Shown here: positions 54,301 to 62,335 of the stretch, piece after piece
Layout of the letters: every line of letters starts with the position of its first letter
Numbering within the stretch: position 1 is the first letter of the stretch
Source: Pseudosulfitobacter pseudonitzschiae
Lineage (GTDB): Bacteria; Pseudomonadota; Alphaproteobacteria; Rhodobacterales; Rhodobacteraceae
Reading direction: 5' to 3'
NCBI RefSeq assembly: GCF_002222635.1
Contig: NZ_CP022415.1
Coordinates: 2,108,001 to 2,172,000 of the forward strand
Length of the DNA: 64,000 nt
Notes under the pieces: generated by a model
Databases searched by the model: none
Seen by the model: the letters and a program-made list of their open reading frames with translations, nothing else
What the model was told of the DNA's origin: nothing
Made by a program: the position numbers and the translations under genes

Positions 54301-54570
54301 ATGCAAGATCATACACATCGAGACGGAATTCTCTTCATTTTAAAGCAGAATATCACGACCCGAGCGATACGCGCGTTGATCTGCCAAGCCAGCGTTCTAT
54401 CAGTGTCCTATTTTATCTTCATATTCTGCTTTTTAGTTGATGGACCACAGGCAGTTGAAGCGTTTGCGGCTCTTGTAGCGCTTTGTTGCGCCTCAATGGT
54501 GATTTCAACAGCTTGGCCAATGATTAGCCTAGAGAAAGTTCATCAAAGGCTTCTAGGCAACAGCAAGTAG
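54301..54570 (+). CDS. Small two-helix membrane protein of the cargo operon
   Basis: An 89-residue protein, unrecognised. Two hydrophobic helices span about residues 28-50 and 57-72 (SVSYFIFIFCFLVDG, FAALVALCCASMVISTAW). GGGG sits 6 nt before its ATG. It stands second in the operon between the XRE gene and the DNA methyltransferase gene, with spacers of 8 and 7 bp. A like-sized membrane protein follows the other XRE gene at 52756. Membrane placement could tie the system to phage sensing or a pore effector; that is inference. Confidence 0.75.
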   Translation: MQDHTHRDGILFILKQNITTRAIRALICQASVLSVSYFIFIFCFLVDGPQAVEAFAALVALCCASMVISTAWPMISLEKVHQRLLGNSK

Positions 54571-54577
54571 AAACAAG

Positions 54578-55774
54578 ATGTTCGACTCCGATCATAACGC
54601 ATTACAGGTAGTCAGCCTTTTTTCAGGTTGCGGTGGGCTGGATTATGGATTCGCTCGCACGGGATTCAACATTCGTGCAGCATTCGATAATGATGCTCAT
54701 GCTGTTTCTTGCTACAATTTGAACCATTCTAGCATAGCCAAGCAGCAAGTTATCGACAACGCTTGGATGCTCGAGACACCGGCAGACGTCATAGTGGCGG
54801 GACCGCCATGTCAGGGTTTTTCTACTGGCGGGGGCTATAAGGAAAACGATCCTAGAAACTCCCTTTTATTAGCAACATGCGAACTTGTGGTCGAAAGTAA
54901 AGCAAAGCTTGCGGTGATCGAAAATGTGGCAGCTTTGACCAATAAGCGGAACCAAGATTACCTGCAACAAGCGATACAGACTCTTACAGAGGGCGGATAC
55001 TCGTGCTCGGTTCAGGTTTATTGTGCCGCAGATTTCGGAGTGGCCCAAAGGAGAAAGCGCACGGTAATATTTGCCCGCTTCGGGAAGGCACCTTTTCGAT
55101 GCCCAACCCCACGCCGGTCGCATGCCCCCACTGTCGAAAGCGCTTTTCATAATATGTCGAGCTCAATTCAGGCTCACAACCCAAAATTTCCGGCAAACGG
55201 AAGCAAACATGAAGTTATTGCAAAGCGAATTGGTATTGGGCAAAAATTGTGCAACGTCCGAGGAGGGGAAGCAAGTGTCCCGACTTGGGACATCCCTGAA
55301 TGGTTTGGGCACGCATCAAAACATGAAAAGAAAATTTTAACCACAATTAGATCTTTAAGAAGAAGAAACAGAAAGAGGAACTTCGGCGATGCCGACCCAG
55401 TATCGTTTTTGGAGATCAGCGCCGAAATCCCCGAAATTACCCAAAATCAGCTGGCCCTTTTAATTGACCGAGGCTACATGCGAAAATATAATAGCCTCTA
55501 TGACCTTAGAGACACGTTCAACGGAAAATATCGCAGATTAGACCCAGACGATGTTTCGCCTACTGTTGACACTCGGTTTGGCGACATTCAGTTGTTCTTG
55601 CACCCTTCAGAAAATCGAGGCCTCACTGTTAGAGAAGCCGCAAGACTGCAAGGGTTTCCTGATGACTTCATTTTCCCTGAGCGAGAGAAAGAGGCCTTCA
55701 GGTTGATCGGGAACGCGGTTCCACCACCGATGTCGATTCAAATCGCTAAAGCGTGTCGGGAGTTATTGGCATGA
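54578..55774 (+). CDS. Cytosine-5 DNA methyltransferase (Dcm/M.HpaII type)
   Basis: A 398-residue enzyme with all main motifs in order: I FSGCGG (15-20), IV PPCQGFS with the catalytic Cys78, VI ENV (115-117), VIII QRRKR (157-161), IX REAARLQGFPD (352-362), X GNAVPP (378-383). The variable target recognition region lies between about 215 and 335, so the DNA target cannot be read off. No stop, frameshift or missing catalytic residue is seen, so it should be active. It overlaps the next gene by ATGA (55771-55774). No restriction endonuclease is adjacent, so the methyl mark may serve as a self signal for the three downstream genes. Confidence 0.96.
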   Translation: MFDSDHNALQVVSLFSGCGGLDYGFARTGFNIRAAFDNDAHAVSCYNLNHSSIAKQQVIDNAWMLETPADVIVAGPPCQGFSTGGGYKENDPRNSLLLATCELVVESKAKLAVIENVAALTNKRNQDYLQQAIQTLTEGGYSCSVQVYCAADFGVAQRRKRTVIFARFGKAPFRCPTPRRSHAPTVESAFHNMSSSIQAHNPKFPANGSKHEVIAKRIGIGQKLCNVRGGEASVPTWDIPEWFGHASKHEKKILTTIRSLRRRNRKRNFGDADPVSFLEISAEIPEITQNQLALLIDRGYMRKYNSLYDLRDTFNGKYRRLDPDDVSPTVDTRFGDIQLFLHPSENRGLTVREAARLQGFPDDFIFPEREKEAFRLIGNAVPPPMSIQIAKACRELLA

Positions 55775-56721
55775 CTAAATTGACTCAAATTCCTCCTTCC
55801 TGGGATTTTCCAATTGACGACAGCCCCTTACCTCCAGAGTCCGTATCCATGATCGACTTTTTAAGTAAGAAAGTCTTTAACGACTATGAGCCCTCACAGT
55901 TTCACCCGTTTCGCCAGCGTCTCCTCGATTGGCTGAACAATGTTGACACTGAAGAGGACCGACAGCATTTACTCGCTCTTCTTCTAAAAGTATTCTTTGT
56001 CGGTCGTCGTGAATTTGAAGCTCTCTATCGTACAGTTTTTCACGGCAACCTTTTCCGTTGGATGCTCGAAGTTGAAAGTGTGGATATTTTCTCCGACGAC
56101 CTAGAGAGAAATGTGGTAGACAGAATTAACAAGGCTTGGATATGCCCTATATCAGATAGTTTGCGCATCAACTCATTTCTAAAGGTGAACGGCCTCAAGA
56201 GTTTGGATAAGCGCCCAGATTGGCGATCCCTAAGACAGTTTGGTGATGTTAAAAAAATTCAGACCTACGTCAAAAGAAAAGATATCCGGGACCTCGTCCT
56301 GTTAGAGGATTTTGTTGGATCTGGAACACAGGCAAAAGATGTAGTTAAGTTCGCCGCCAATGCCCTTCCGAAAACCCGGATACTTTTGTGCCCGCTAATT
56401 GTTTGTCCCAAGGGCGATGAAGTGTTGATTGATACCGTTAGCGAACTGGACAACGTGACATATGACCCCGCGCTATTGCTGCCGCCCTCAGCGTTTCACT
56501 CGTATGACAATACGAAGGCCAACAAAGCAACTAAAACGGAGACATTTCTTTGCGAACTGAAAGAAAAGGTGGGGGTGACATCGGAAGAACTAATGTTTGG
56601 TTTCAAGCAAACTGGAGCCAAAGTGGTGATGTATTCCAACTGCCCCAACAATTCACTGCCAATTTTCCACTTTGAATCAGAAACTTGGACGCCACTTTTC
56701 CCGAGGGTGAATAGACAATAA
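55771..56721 (+). CDS. Phosphoribosyltransferase-like protein of unknown role
   Basis: A 316-residue protein starting at the ATG that overlaps the methyltransferase stop, with GGGAG 8 nt upstream. The key motif is DLVLLEDFVGSGTQAKDVVK (residues 174-193): two acidic residues (E179, D180) followed by G-S-G-T, the pattern of the PRPP-binding loop in type I phosphoribosyltransferases. The N-terminal 170 residues are mostly helical with no recognised domain. It resembles the PRTase-like proteins I recall from bacterial conflict systems, but that memory is unchecked. In the operon it stands between a DNA methyltransferase and a P-loop ATPase, with a 1-bp overlap to the latter. A base- or nucleotide-modifying effector is possible. 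Confidence 0.75.
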   Translation: MTKLTQIPPSWDFPIDDSPLPPESVSMIDFLSKKVFNDYEPSQFHPFRQRLLDWLNNVDTEEDRQHLLALLLKVFFVGRREFEALYRTVFHGNLFRWMLEVESVDIFSDDLERNVVDRINKAWICPISDSLRINSFLKVNGLKSLDKRPDWRSLRQFGDVKKIQTYVKRKDIRDLVLLEDFVGSGTQAKDVVKFAANALPKTRILLCPLIVCPKGDEVLIDTVSELDNVTYDPALLLPPSAFHSYDNTKANKATKTETFLCELKEKVGVTSEELMFGFKQTGAKVVMYSNCPNNSLPIFHFESETWTPLFPRVNRQ

Positions 56722-58715
56722 TGAAAGCAAATCCATTTTTTGAACTCTACGTAGGTGACCGGATCAGCTCAACAGAATTCGTCACCATTTTCAGCCCGAT
56801 GCTTGTTACGCACACGGAACCCCTATTTATGCCTGGGAACATTGTTGTTACCGGAATACAAGGATGTGGGAAAAGCATGCTACTCAAACTGCTTAAACCA
56901 CAAACAAGAATCGAATACGAACAAGCCAATAGAGAATTTCCTGTTCCGGAAACGATGAGAAAGTTTGTGTGTGGTTCCGTCAATCTAGCGCATAGCAGCG
57001 TTATCGATTTTGGCTATCGTGATGCGATTGATGAAGATGTCCAAAAGACGGAACTTCTTTTCGCCGATTTCCTAAACTACCTAATCTGTGATAGCCTTTT
57101 AGAGAGCATTGAGGTCTATCTTGGCGCTTCTAAGAACATTAAGAAAGAAGTTGGCCTAAACTTCAATCAAGATCAGATGGATCAACTCGCATCTCAAATA
57201 GCCAGCTTAGCCGTGTGGGAAGGCTGGATAGATGAATGTGCCTCGATCAAAGATTTAAGACTTCAGTTGCAACGTCGTGCCAAACTCTATCGGCGATTTG
57301 TTCATGGGAAAGACTTGGAACTATCCAGTGAAATGTTCGATACGGCGACACCGATCGGCGTTCCTCAAATTGCGCTATCCGAACTACTCCATTCGAGTGG
57401 AGCGCTGGATGGCGACACAAATGTTTTTGTCGATATAGATCAGTATGAAGAACTTGGAAACATCTCGTCGCGCGACACACCCGGGCAATCTGTGGATTAC
57501 CGTGCCGTAATTAACAAAGCTCTCGCATCGCGCAATCCAGAACTTTCTTACCGTATAGGTACGAGAGGTTATTCGTGGAGAAGTCACGGCCGGATACATG
57601 GAACAAGCGGAAATCTGGAGTTTATGAGGGATTATAAATATATTGACCTCGATCAAATCCTTAAGAAAGACGAAGATGACAGCGCGCGAGCAAATAATGT
57701 TTTCGACAACTTTGCAAAAGATGTTTTTGTAAGGCGTCTCCGTTATGCACAGTTCACTTTCTCGGAAGAACAAGACCATGATCTGCTTGAACAAGTATAC
57801 GGCTCGAACCTCACGCCTGTGCAAAAAGTTAACCAGGAGATGGGGTTACGAGAACCTGAAAAATATCTTAAAGTTGATATTAACTGGTCGAAGGAGACTA
57901 AAGAAGCCTTGATCCGTCTCGCCAAAAAAGACTTATACTGCGCAAAACTTGGTGAGTATTGGCTAAAGCAGAAAGGCGACCTAGAAAGCATAGATGTTCG
58001 CGATGAGCAATTACCCTGGATGCGGAACTCCAACCGTTGGTGGAGGAAAGAGCGAGCGAATGTTCTCGCAGTATTGATTGCTTCTCAAAGCAGACAAAAA
58101 TCGATCTGGGGAGGGGCGAAGGAAATTTTGGAGCTTTCAGGTGGAAGCATCTTGGTATTCCTGGGCCTAAACCAATTCATTTGGAGCACATGGCTACAAC
58201 GCAATGACAGACCCGAAGTTTCACGGTCAACTCTTCCTGAGATTAATGTAGGGGTCCAATCCACTGCGATTCATAGAGCTAGCAATGCATGGTACGATAT
58301 GATCTTTCAGCAGTCGGGTCGCAGTGCTGAAAGAGCAAGATTCGTGAAAAATGTGGGCGATGTACTCCGCAACAAGATTTTGTCGGACGATAAGTTAAGT
58401 TATCCAGGAGCGAATGGGTTTTCTGTTCTGAATGAAGAGCTTGACAATCTCCCTGCCGTGAGAGGTTTCCTCGAACAATTAGCAGATTACGGCAACATGC
58501 TCATGCTTCGACACACAACTAAAAATACAGGAGCCGGGCAGCGCACCAAATTTTACTTTCACCCCATTTTCTGCCCAACGTTAGGACTTCCGTACGTTCG
58601 AACCAAAGAGCCGTATTACGCTCGCATCCGCGAAGTCGCCAACTGGATTTATAATGCAGGCTATGACGTTCCGCTAGCGCAAAGCCCGAAAGCGCAGCAA
58701 GAAGAGTTGTTTTAA
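56721..58715 (+). CDS. ORC/CDC6-like P-loop ATPase
   Basis: A 664-residue protein, MKANPFFELYVGDRISSTEF at the N-terminus, then the Walker A GIQGCGKS (residues 45-52) in a VVTGIQGCGKSMLLKLL strand-loop-helix, a Walker B-like NVFVDIDQYEE (235-243) and a sensor-like SYRIGTRGYSW (276-286). The C-terminal 250 residues are mixed helices without a known domain and end in LAQSPKAQQEELF. The pattern fits the ORC-CDC6-type AAA ATPases annotated in bacterial defence loci. The start overlaps the previous stop by one base. It is the largest protein of the operon and the probable motor or switch that couples recognition to the effector. Confidence 0.8.
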   Translation: MKANPFFELYVGDRISSTEFVTIFSPMLVTHTEPLFMPGNIVVTGIQGCGKSMLLKLLKPQTRIEYEQANREFPVPETMRKFVCGSVNLAHSSVIDFGYRDAIDEDVQKTELLFADFLNYLICDSLLESIEVYLGASKNIKKEVGLNFNQDQMDQLASQIASLAVWEGWIDECASIKDLRLQLQRRAKLYRRFVHGKDLELSSEMFDTATPIGVPQIALSELLHSSGALDGDTNVFVDIDQYEELGNISSRDTPGQSVDYRAVINKALASRNPELSYRIGTRGYSWRSHGRIHGTSGNLEFMRDYKYIDLDQILKKDEDDSARANNVFDNFAKDVFVRRLRYAQFTFSEEQDHDLLEQVYGSNLTPVQKVNQEMGLREPEKYLKVDINWSKETKEALIRLAKKDLYCAKLGEYWLKQKGDLESIDVRDEQLPWMRNSNRWWRKERANVLAVLIASQSRQKSIWGGAKEILELSGGSILVFLGLNQFIWSTWLQRNDRPEVSRSTLPEINVGVQSTAIHRASNAWYDMIFQQSGRSAERARFVKNVGDVLRNKILSDDKLSYPGANGFSVLNEELDNLPAVRGFLEQLADYGNMLMLRHTTKNTGAGQRTKFYFHPIFCPTLGLPYVRTKEPYYARIREVANWIYNAGYDVPLAQSPKAQQEELF

Positions 58716-58719
58716 AAAA

Positions 58720-59757
58720 ATGCAAAGCTTCAAATTTCGCCCTTGGGGTCGCCCTTCTTGGCTGCGTGCAAAGTACGATGAGGAAAAATGGAGCTTCATT
58801 GCCTGCCACGGCTTTGAAAAGCGCAGCGCCAAATCCGTTGTCGCCTCTACGACAAGCAGCGACGAGGTTTTTTTTATCCGAATTGATGACCCTTTGTTGG
58901 GTCAAACAGAGGAACAAGCAGAGCGCGAGCGAGCCTACAGCACCAACCTCGAAATAATGACAGCCAATTGTTCTGCAAATATCCACCAAGTACGGGAACC
59001 ACTAAAGGCATCTATCGACACTATCAGAACTATATGCGAAAGGGCTGGAGCTGCGTCTGGCAACGTCGTTTTGGACATCACATCTTTACCAAAGCGCTGG
59101 TTCTTTCCGATGGTAAGATTTTTGGTCCAGAACCCAGATGTGCTTAACCTTCAGGTCATATACACCAAAGGAGACGTTCACGCAGAAGCACTTTCTGTAA
59201 ACCCGGAAACTCTTCGCGTGCTGCCGACTTTCATGTCAGAAGACGACCGCGATGATCATGACTTTGCATTTGTTGGAGTGGGTTTTCACACACATAGCAT
59301 GATGCAGCTGTTCGGAGACGATAAGGCAATGTCTCTGCAACTGCTTTTTCCGTTCCCACCGGGTCCACCCGGCATTCACCGGAACTGGAAGTTCGTTCAG
59401 GAAGTTGAGATGAAAGTGCAAAGAGATGATAGCCTGCTTGAAGGGTCCGATCCGATAAGCTACCTGCATTTAGATTCGATGGACGTTTCGCAGACATTTG
59501 ACGCGATCAAGATTGTAACCGAGGGCGGCGACAGAACTTCGGTTATGGCTCCTTATGGTCCCAAGCCATTTTCGCTAGCCATGTGCCTGTTTGCGATCGC
59601 TTCGGAGCGATCAGGGAAGGCAGAGGTCCCCGTGTATTATTCCCAACCACAGAAATACGCCGTGAACTACACAAACGATGTAGCTCTAAGGCATGACACC
59701 CTAGACAGTTGGGCGTACGCAGTGAAAAAGGATGGAAAATTCATCTATGAACTTTGA
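58720..59757 (+). CDS. Unrecognised protein with two Rossmann-like halves, last gene of the cargo operon
   Basis: A 345-residue protein, 4 bp after the ATPase stop. I do not recognise a family. The first half has FIACHGFEKRS (27-35) and NVVLDITSLPKRWFFP (115-130), the second VGVGFHTHSM (185-194), VMAPYGPKPFSLAMCLFAI (275-293) and VPVYYSQPQKY (303-313). Alternating hydrophobic strands and helices with strand-end acidic or glycine turns suggest two alpha/beta domains, as in ligand-sensing or nucleotide-handling proteins. It is always behind the ATPase in this operon. It may be the sensor or the specificity subunit; this is a guess. Confidence 0.65.
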   Translation: MQSFKFRPWGRPSWLRAKYDEEKWSFIACHGFEKRSAKSVVASTTSSDEVFFIRIDDPLLGQTEEQAERERAYSTNLEIMTANCSANIHQVREPLKASIDTIRTICERAGAASGNVVLDITSLPKRWFFPMVRFLVQNPDVLNLQVIYTKGDVHAEALSVNPETLRVLPTFMSEDDRDDHDFAFVGVGFHTHSMMQLFGDDKAMSLQLLFPFPPGPPGIHRNWKFVQEVEMKVQRDDSLLEGSDPISYLHLDSMDVSQTFDAIKIVTEGGDRTSVMAPYGPKPFSLAMCLFAIASERSGKAEVPVYYSQPQKYAVNYTNDVALRHDTLDSWAYAVKKDGKFIYEL

Positions 59758-59779
59758 CGGCGGCCCCTTGGGGCCGCCG
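59758..59779. other. Strong GC hairpin right after the cargo operon
   Basis: CGGCGGCCCC and GGGGCCGCCG meet around TT, 1 bp after the operon's last stop. The stem would be strong, but on the plus strand it is followed by an A-run, not a U-run, so it is not a standard terminator for the operon. It may stabilise the 3-prime end of the message. Confidence 0.6.
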
Positions 59780-59791
59780 CTAAAAAAAGTT

Positions 59792-60535
59792 CAAACCGCT
59801 ACTCTCTCACACAAGTAAACGTGTATGAGATGTCTGCTGTGGCACCGAGCCACAACGCCCGCGGACAAGCCTCTAAGCTGGTTTCGCGGTTTGGAGATGA
59901 AGACTTATGGTGAAACCCTGCTCAGGTCAACCGCTCGCCGCAGAAACGGAATTTTAGCTCCTGACGACGCATATCTCACGATATTGCCCCCTGTTCAACA
60001 CCTAGTGGTAATAGGTTTTCTTGAGCGCAACTGATGGTGCATTGAACACGCCACTCACCCTATAGTTTCAGATTTTTTTCCTAAAGCACCCCAGGAAACT
60101 CGTACATCCTCGACGGTCCGTACGTTCAGTTCGGATGATCCGGTCGTCGGACAATTGATTCGCAGTGTAATATTAACCAGTCGGTAACGGCCCGATTGCC
60201 ACTGCATGCCTTGGGCAGGGCAGATGGCCTAAGACAGCTTACTGCTCTTGGCCTTGCCGATCTGATCATCGCGCCTGCGATTGGTCCATTTGAAGCCAAA
60301 TGCACAGTTAACCGCTCTAGGCTCATTTTCTTGTCTCTGTGTCAACAAATGCCTATACATACCTTAGGCGTCCGGCTGCGTTGCTTCCGGCGTCATGTGC
60401 GCCCATGCTGGCCGTGTATACCAACGGTAAGGCACGAACTAAGGATCTCTTTTGTTTGTAAACAAGCATTTGCGAGCATAGTAGCTTGCCTGAGTGAACC
60501 TTTTGTGAGCATACATATTGCCGGTCTTTGCATAT
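59792..60535. other. Gene-poor stretch between the cargo operon and the right repeat
   Basis: About 740 bp with only short frames and no ribosome-binding site that selects any of them. The composition is mixed and no domain is seen. Near 60536 the sequence joins the right copy of the direct repeat. This may be the decayed end of the cargo or of a former neighbour gene. Confidence 0.4.
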
Positions 60536-60774
60536 GCGAAATCGAAGCGGTCATCCTACAGGCATTGACGAAACGCTTGTCAGAAGAAGATCGTTCTGAC
60601 GATAGACCATTGTAGACTGATCAGCGCCCCAAAAAATTGTCTCGGCGACATGACACATGGTCACCGTTCCCAGCTAATAGTTTCAGGGGGACCCTCGGAA
60701 TCATCATCAGGAAAGGCTGAAAACAGGTCAAAAATGCCGCTGGATTTCATGCGCCGAACCGTGGCCACATGGAT
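60536..60774. repeat. Right direct repeat flanking the defence-like cargo
   Basis: The same-orientation partner of 53514-53751. It carries the 3-prime end of the small plus-strand gene, whose N-terminal half is missing here, and the start-to-end body of the minus-strand gene at 60661-60885 continues past its right boundary. Left of 60536 a CATATG shared with the first copy suggests a deletion of about 22 bp in this copy. Confidence 0.9.
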
Positions 60775-60885
60775 GAGGGCCGTATCAATCTCTTTTTTGT
60801 CCTTTGTTTCGTAAGCAGCGTCGATGAGTTGCCGTTGTGCAGCTTCATCATAAGCCAGCGCCCTATCAAATACATGATTCTTCAT
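60661..60885 (-). CDS. Small protein downstream of virB6, displaced from its ribosome-binding site by an IS
   Basis: A 74-residue protein, MKNHVFDRALAYDEAAQRQL, then AAYETKDKKEIDTALIHVAT and FSAFPDDDSEGPPETISWER. It is highly charged and helical, and has no recognised domain. The start ATG is at 60885. Removing the IS701 element and one TTAG joins a GAGGGGAG sequence from 62346 to this start, giving an ideal ribosome-binding site, so before insertion it was the last gene of the virB6 operon. A frame that continues upstream through the IS end is an artefact. It is probably no longer made at normal level. Confidence 0.6.
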   Translation of the reverse strand: MKNHVFDRALAYDEAAQRQLIDAAYETKDKKEIDTALIHVATVRRMKSSGIFDLFSAFPDDDSEGPPETISWER

Positions 60886-60886
60886 C

Positions 60887-60890
60887 TTAG
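60887..60890. repeat. Left target-site duplication TTAG of the IS701-type element
   Basis: TTAG directly precedes the left inverted repeat of the element and recurs immediately after its right end (62336-62339). TTAG fits the YTAR preference of the IS701 family. Confidence 0.9.
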
Positions 60891-62335
60891 CACTACTTTG
60901 GCAGATTTTCATCTGGGCGTTCTTCGATGAGCTTTTCACAGTGAGGGCATCGTATTGGTGGGGGTTTCGCGAATGCGTCGAGGATGGCTTGCCTGACGGC
61001 TGGCATGGTCGGTTGCGGGGGTGGTCCGGGGACTCTTTTTTTCCCGTCCCGCGGCCTTGAGGCGGCGGGATTGCAGGAAGGCGTAGGCGATCATCGTCAT
61101 CAGAGCGTGTCGGTGAAGGCCGGTCCAGGACCGGCCCTCGAAGTGGTCGAGGCCCAGCTCCTCCTTGAGTTGCTGATGCGCCTGTTCGCAAATCCATCGG
61201 GCCTTGACGGCAGCGGCGAGCGCCTTGAGGCTGGTGTCGGCTGGCAGGTTCGAGGCGTAGTATTTCCGCTCGCCGGTCGCACGACGCTCACCGATCAGCC
61301 AGACCTCCTCATCTCCCGGCATGGCCTGCACGCGACCGTCGGCCATACGGTGTTTGTGGCCATCGGCGATCCGGACGCGGGTTGCGGCGAACCGGCAGGT
61401 CAGCCTGCCTTTGGTGCCCTGCCGCCAGCTGAGCTTCCTCCATTTTTCACCTTCCAGCATCTGTTCGGCGGAAACGGCCGCGCGATCCGGCAGGTGATAT
61501 TTGCGGCGGCGCCCACGCCCGGCCTCGGGAAAGATCAGTCCGACATCGACCGGATAGACGTTCTGGCGCCGCGACAGACCGACTGCCCAGGCGAGGCCTC
61601 GTGTGCTCAGCGCGTGGCGGAAAGGCCCGCTCGATCCGTAACCCGCATCAGCCAGCACGCAGCCGAAGTGGACGCCTGCGGCCCGCACCCGGTCGATCTC
61701 CGCGATGGCGATCTCCGGCTTGCTCAAGGCTATCTGCCGATCCTCCGGCACACGGGCGCGGGCCATGCGGTCAGGATCGCCCGTCCAAGCCTCGGGCAGA
61801 AACAGCCGCAACCCCACCATCACAGGAACCTCCCCTGAGGCCAGCGTCAACGAGACCAGGGACTGGCAGTTCGCAGTCTTGCCCAGCGAGGACGCATATT
61901 GCGGCGCAACCCCGACCGAGCGATCCCCCTTCTTCGGCAGGCAGGTATCATCAATGATCAGAAAGGCCTCATCGCCGCCAACCAGCCTGTCGGCCTCGGC
62001 CAGAAGTGCTGCCTCCAGCGGCGCACTGTCCCAGACCCCGTCGGCGATGAAATGATGCAGCTGGTCATAGCTTACCACCCCGTCCCGCGCCGCCATCGGC
62101 TGCACGCTCTTGCGGTCGCCCGGGCCGATCAGACCCGCGACATAGGCCGGACACATCCGCCCTCGCGTCTTGTGCCCGAGCGCCGCAACAAACGGTGCCA
62201 GCCAACCTTCCAGATCGTCCCGCCAGGTTCCCATAAACCGCCAGCCTCCCTCAATGCTGGCTCCCTATGAATCACCCAAAACGTCCCCAGTGAATCCGGT
62301 GAATTTCAGGTCAGCGAAAATCTGCCAAAGTAGTG
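60891..62335 (-). mobile_element. IS701-family insertion sequence (1445 bp)
   Basis: The ends are inverted repeats whose first 20 bases are CACTACTTTGGCAGATTTTC, at 60891 on the plus strand and ending at 62335 as the reverse complement. A 4-bp target duplication, TTAG, borders both sides. The only gene inside is the transposase on the minus strand. Intact ends, duplication and open transposase frame indicate a recent and possibly active insertion. Confidence 0.93.
60936..62234 (-). CDS. IS701-family transposase
   Basis: A 432-residue DDE transposase. The first aspartate is in LIIDDTCLPKKGDRSVGVAP, the second in FGCVLADAGYGSSGPF, and the glutamate in WICEQAHQQLKEELGLDHFEG; the EELGLDHFEGRSWTGLHRHA stretch is the signature of IS701 transposases. 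The C-terminal tail is basic. The frame is uninterrupted from the ATG at 62234. It fills the element almost entirely and lies on the same strand as the conjugation genes. Confidence 0.93.
   Translation of the reverse strand: MGTWRDDLEGWLAPFVAALGHKTRGRMCPAYVAGLIGPGDRKSVQPMAARDGVVSYDQLHHFIADGVWDSAPLEAALLAEADRLVGGDEAFLIIDDTCLPKKGDRSVGVAPQYASSLGKTANCQSLVSLTLASGEVPVMVGLRLFLPEAWTGDPDRMARARVPEDRQIALSKPEIAIAEIDRVRAAGVHFGCVLADAGYGSSGPFRHALSTRGLAWAVGLSRRQNVYPVDVGLIFPEAGRGRRRKYHLPDRAAVSAEQMLEGEKWRKLSWRQGTKGRLTCRFAATRVRIADGHKHRMADGRVQAMPGDEEVWLIGERRATGERKYYASNLPADTSLKALAAAVKARWICEQAHQQLKEELGLDHFEGRSWTGLHRHALMTMIAYAFLQSRRLKAAGREKKSPRTTPATDHASRQASHPRRIRETPTNTMPSL

Noticed and set aside
54578-55774. Conventional type II restriction-modification system
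   Set aside because: The methyltransferase is complete, but no neighbour shows a recognisable nuclease motif such as PD-(D/E)xK, HNH or GIY-YIG.
60196-60615. 139-residue frame ending in the right repeat
   Set aside because: Only its last 30 residues match the intact small gene at 53393; the rest is unrelated sequence joined by chance.
53514-60774. CRISPR array or phage-like repeats
   Set aside because: There are only two long copies with genes between, not short regularly spaced repeats. No CRISPR array was seen anywhere in the window.
60984-61838. Plus-strand frame in the IS701 element
   Set aside because: Antisense to the transposase, no ribosome-binding site and no recognisable protein.
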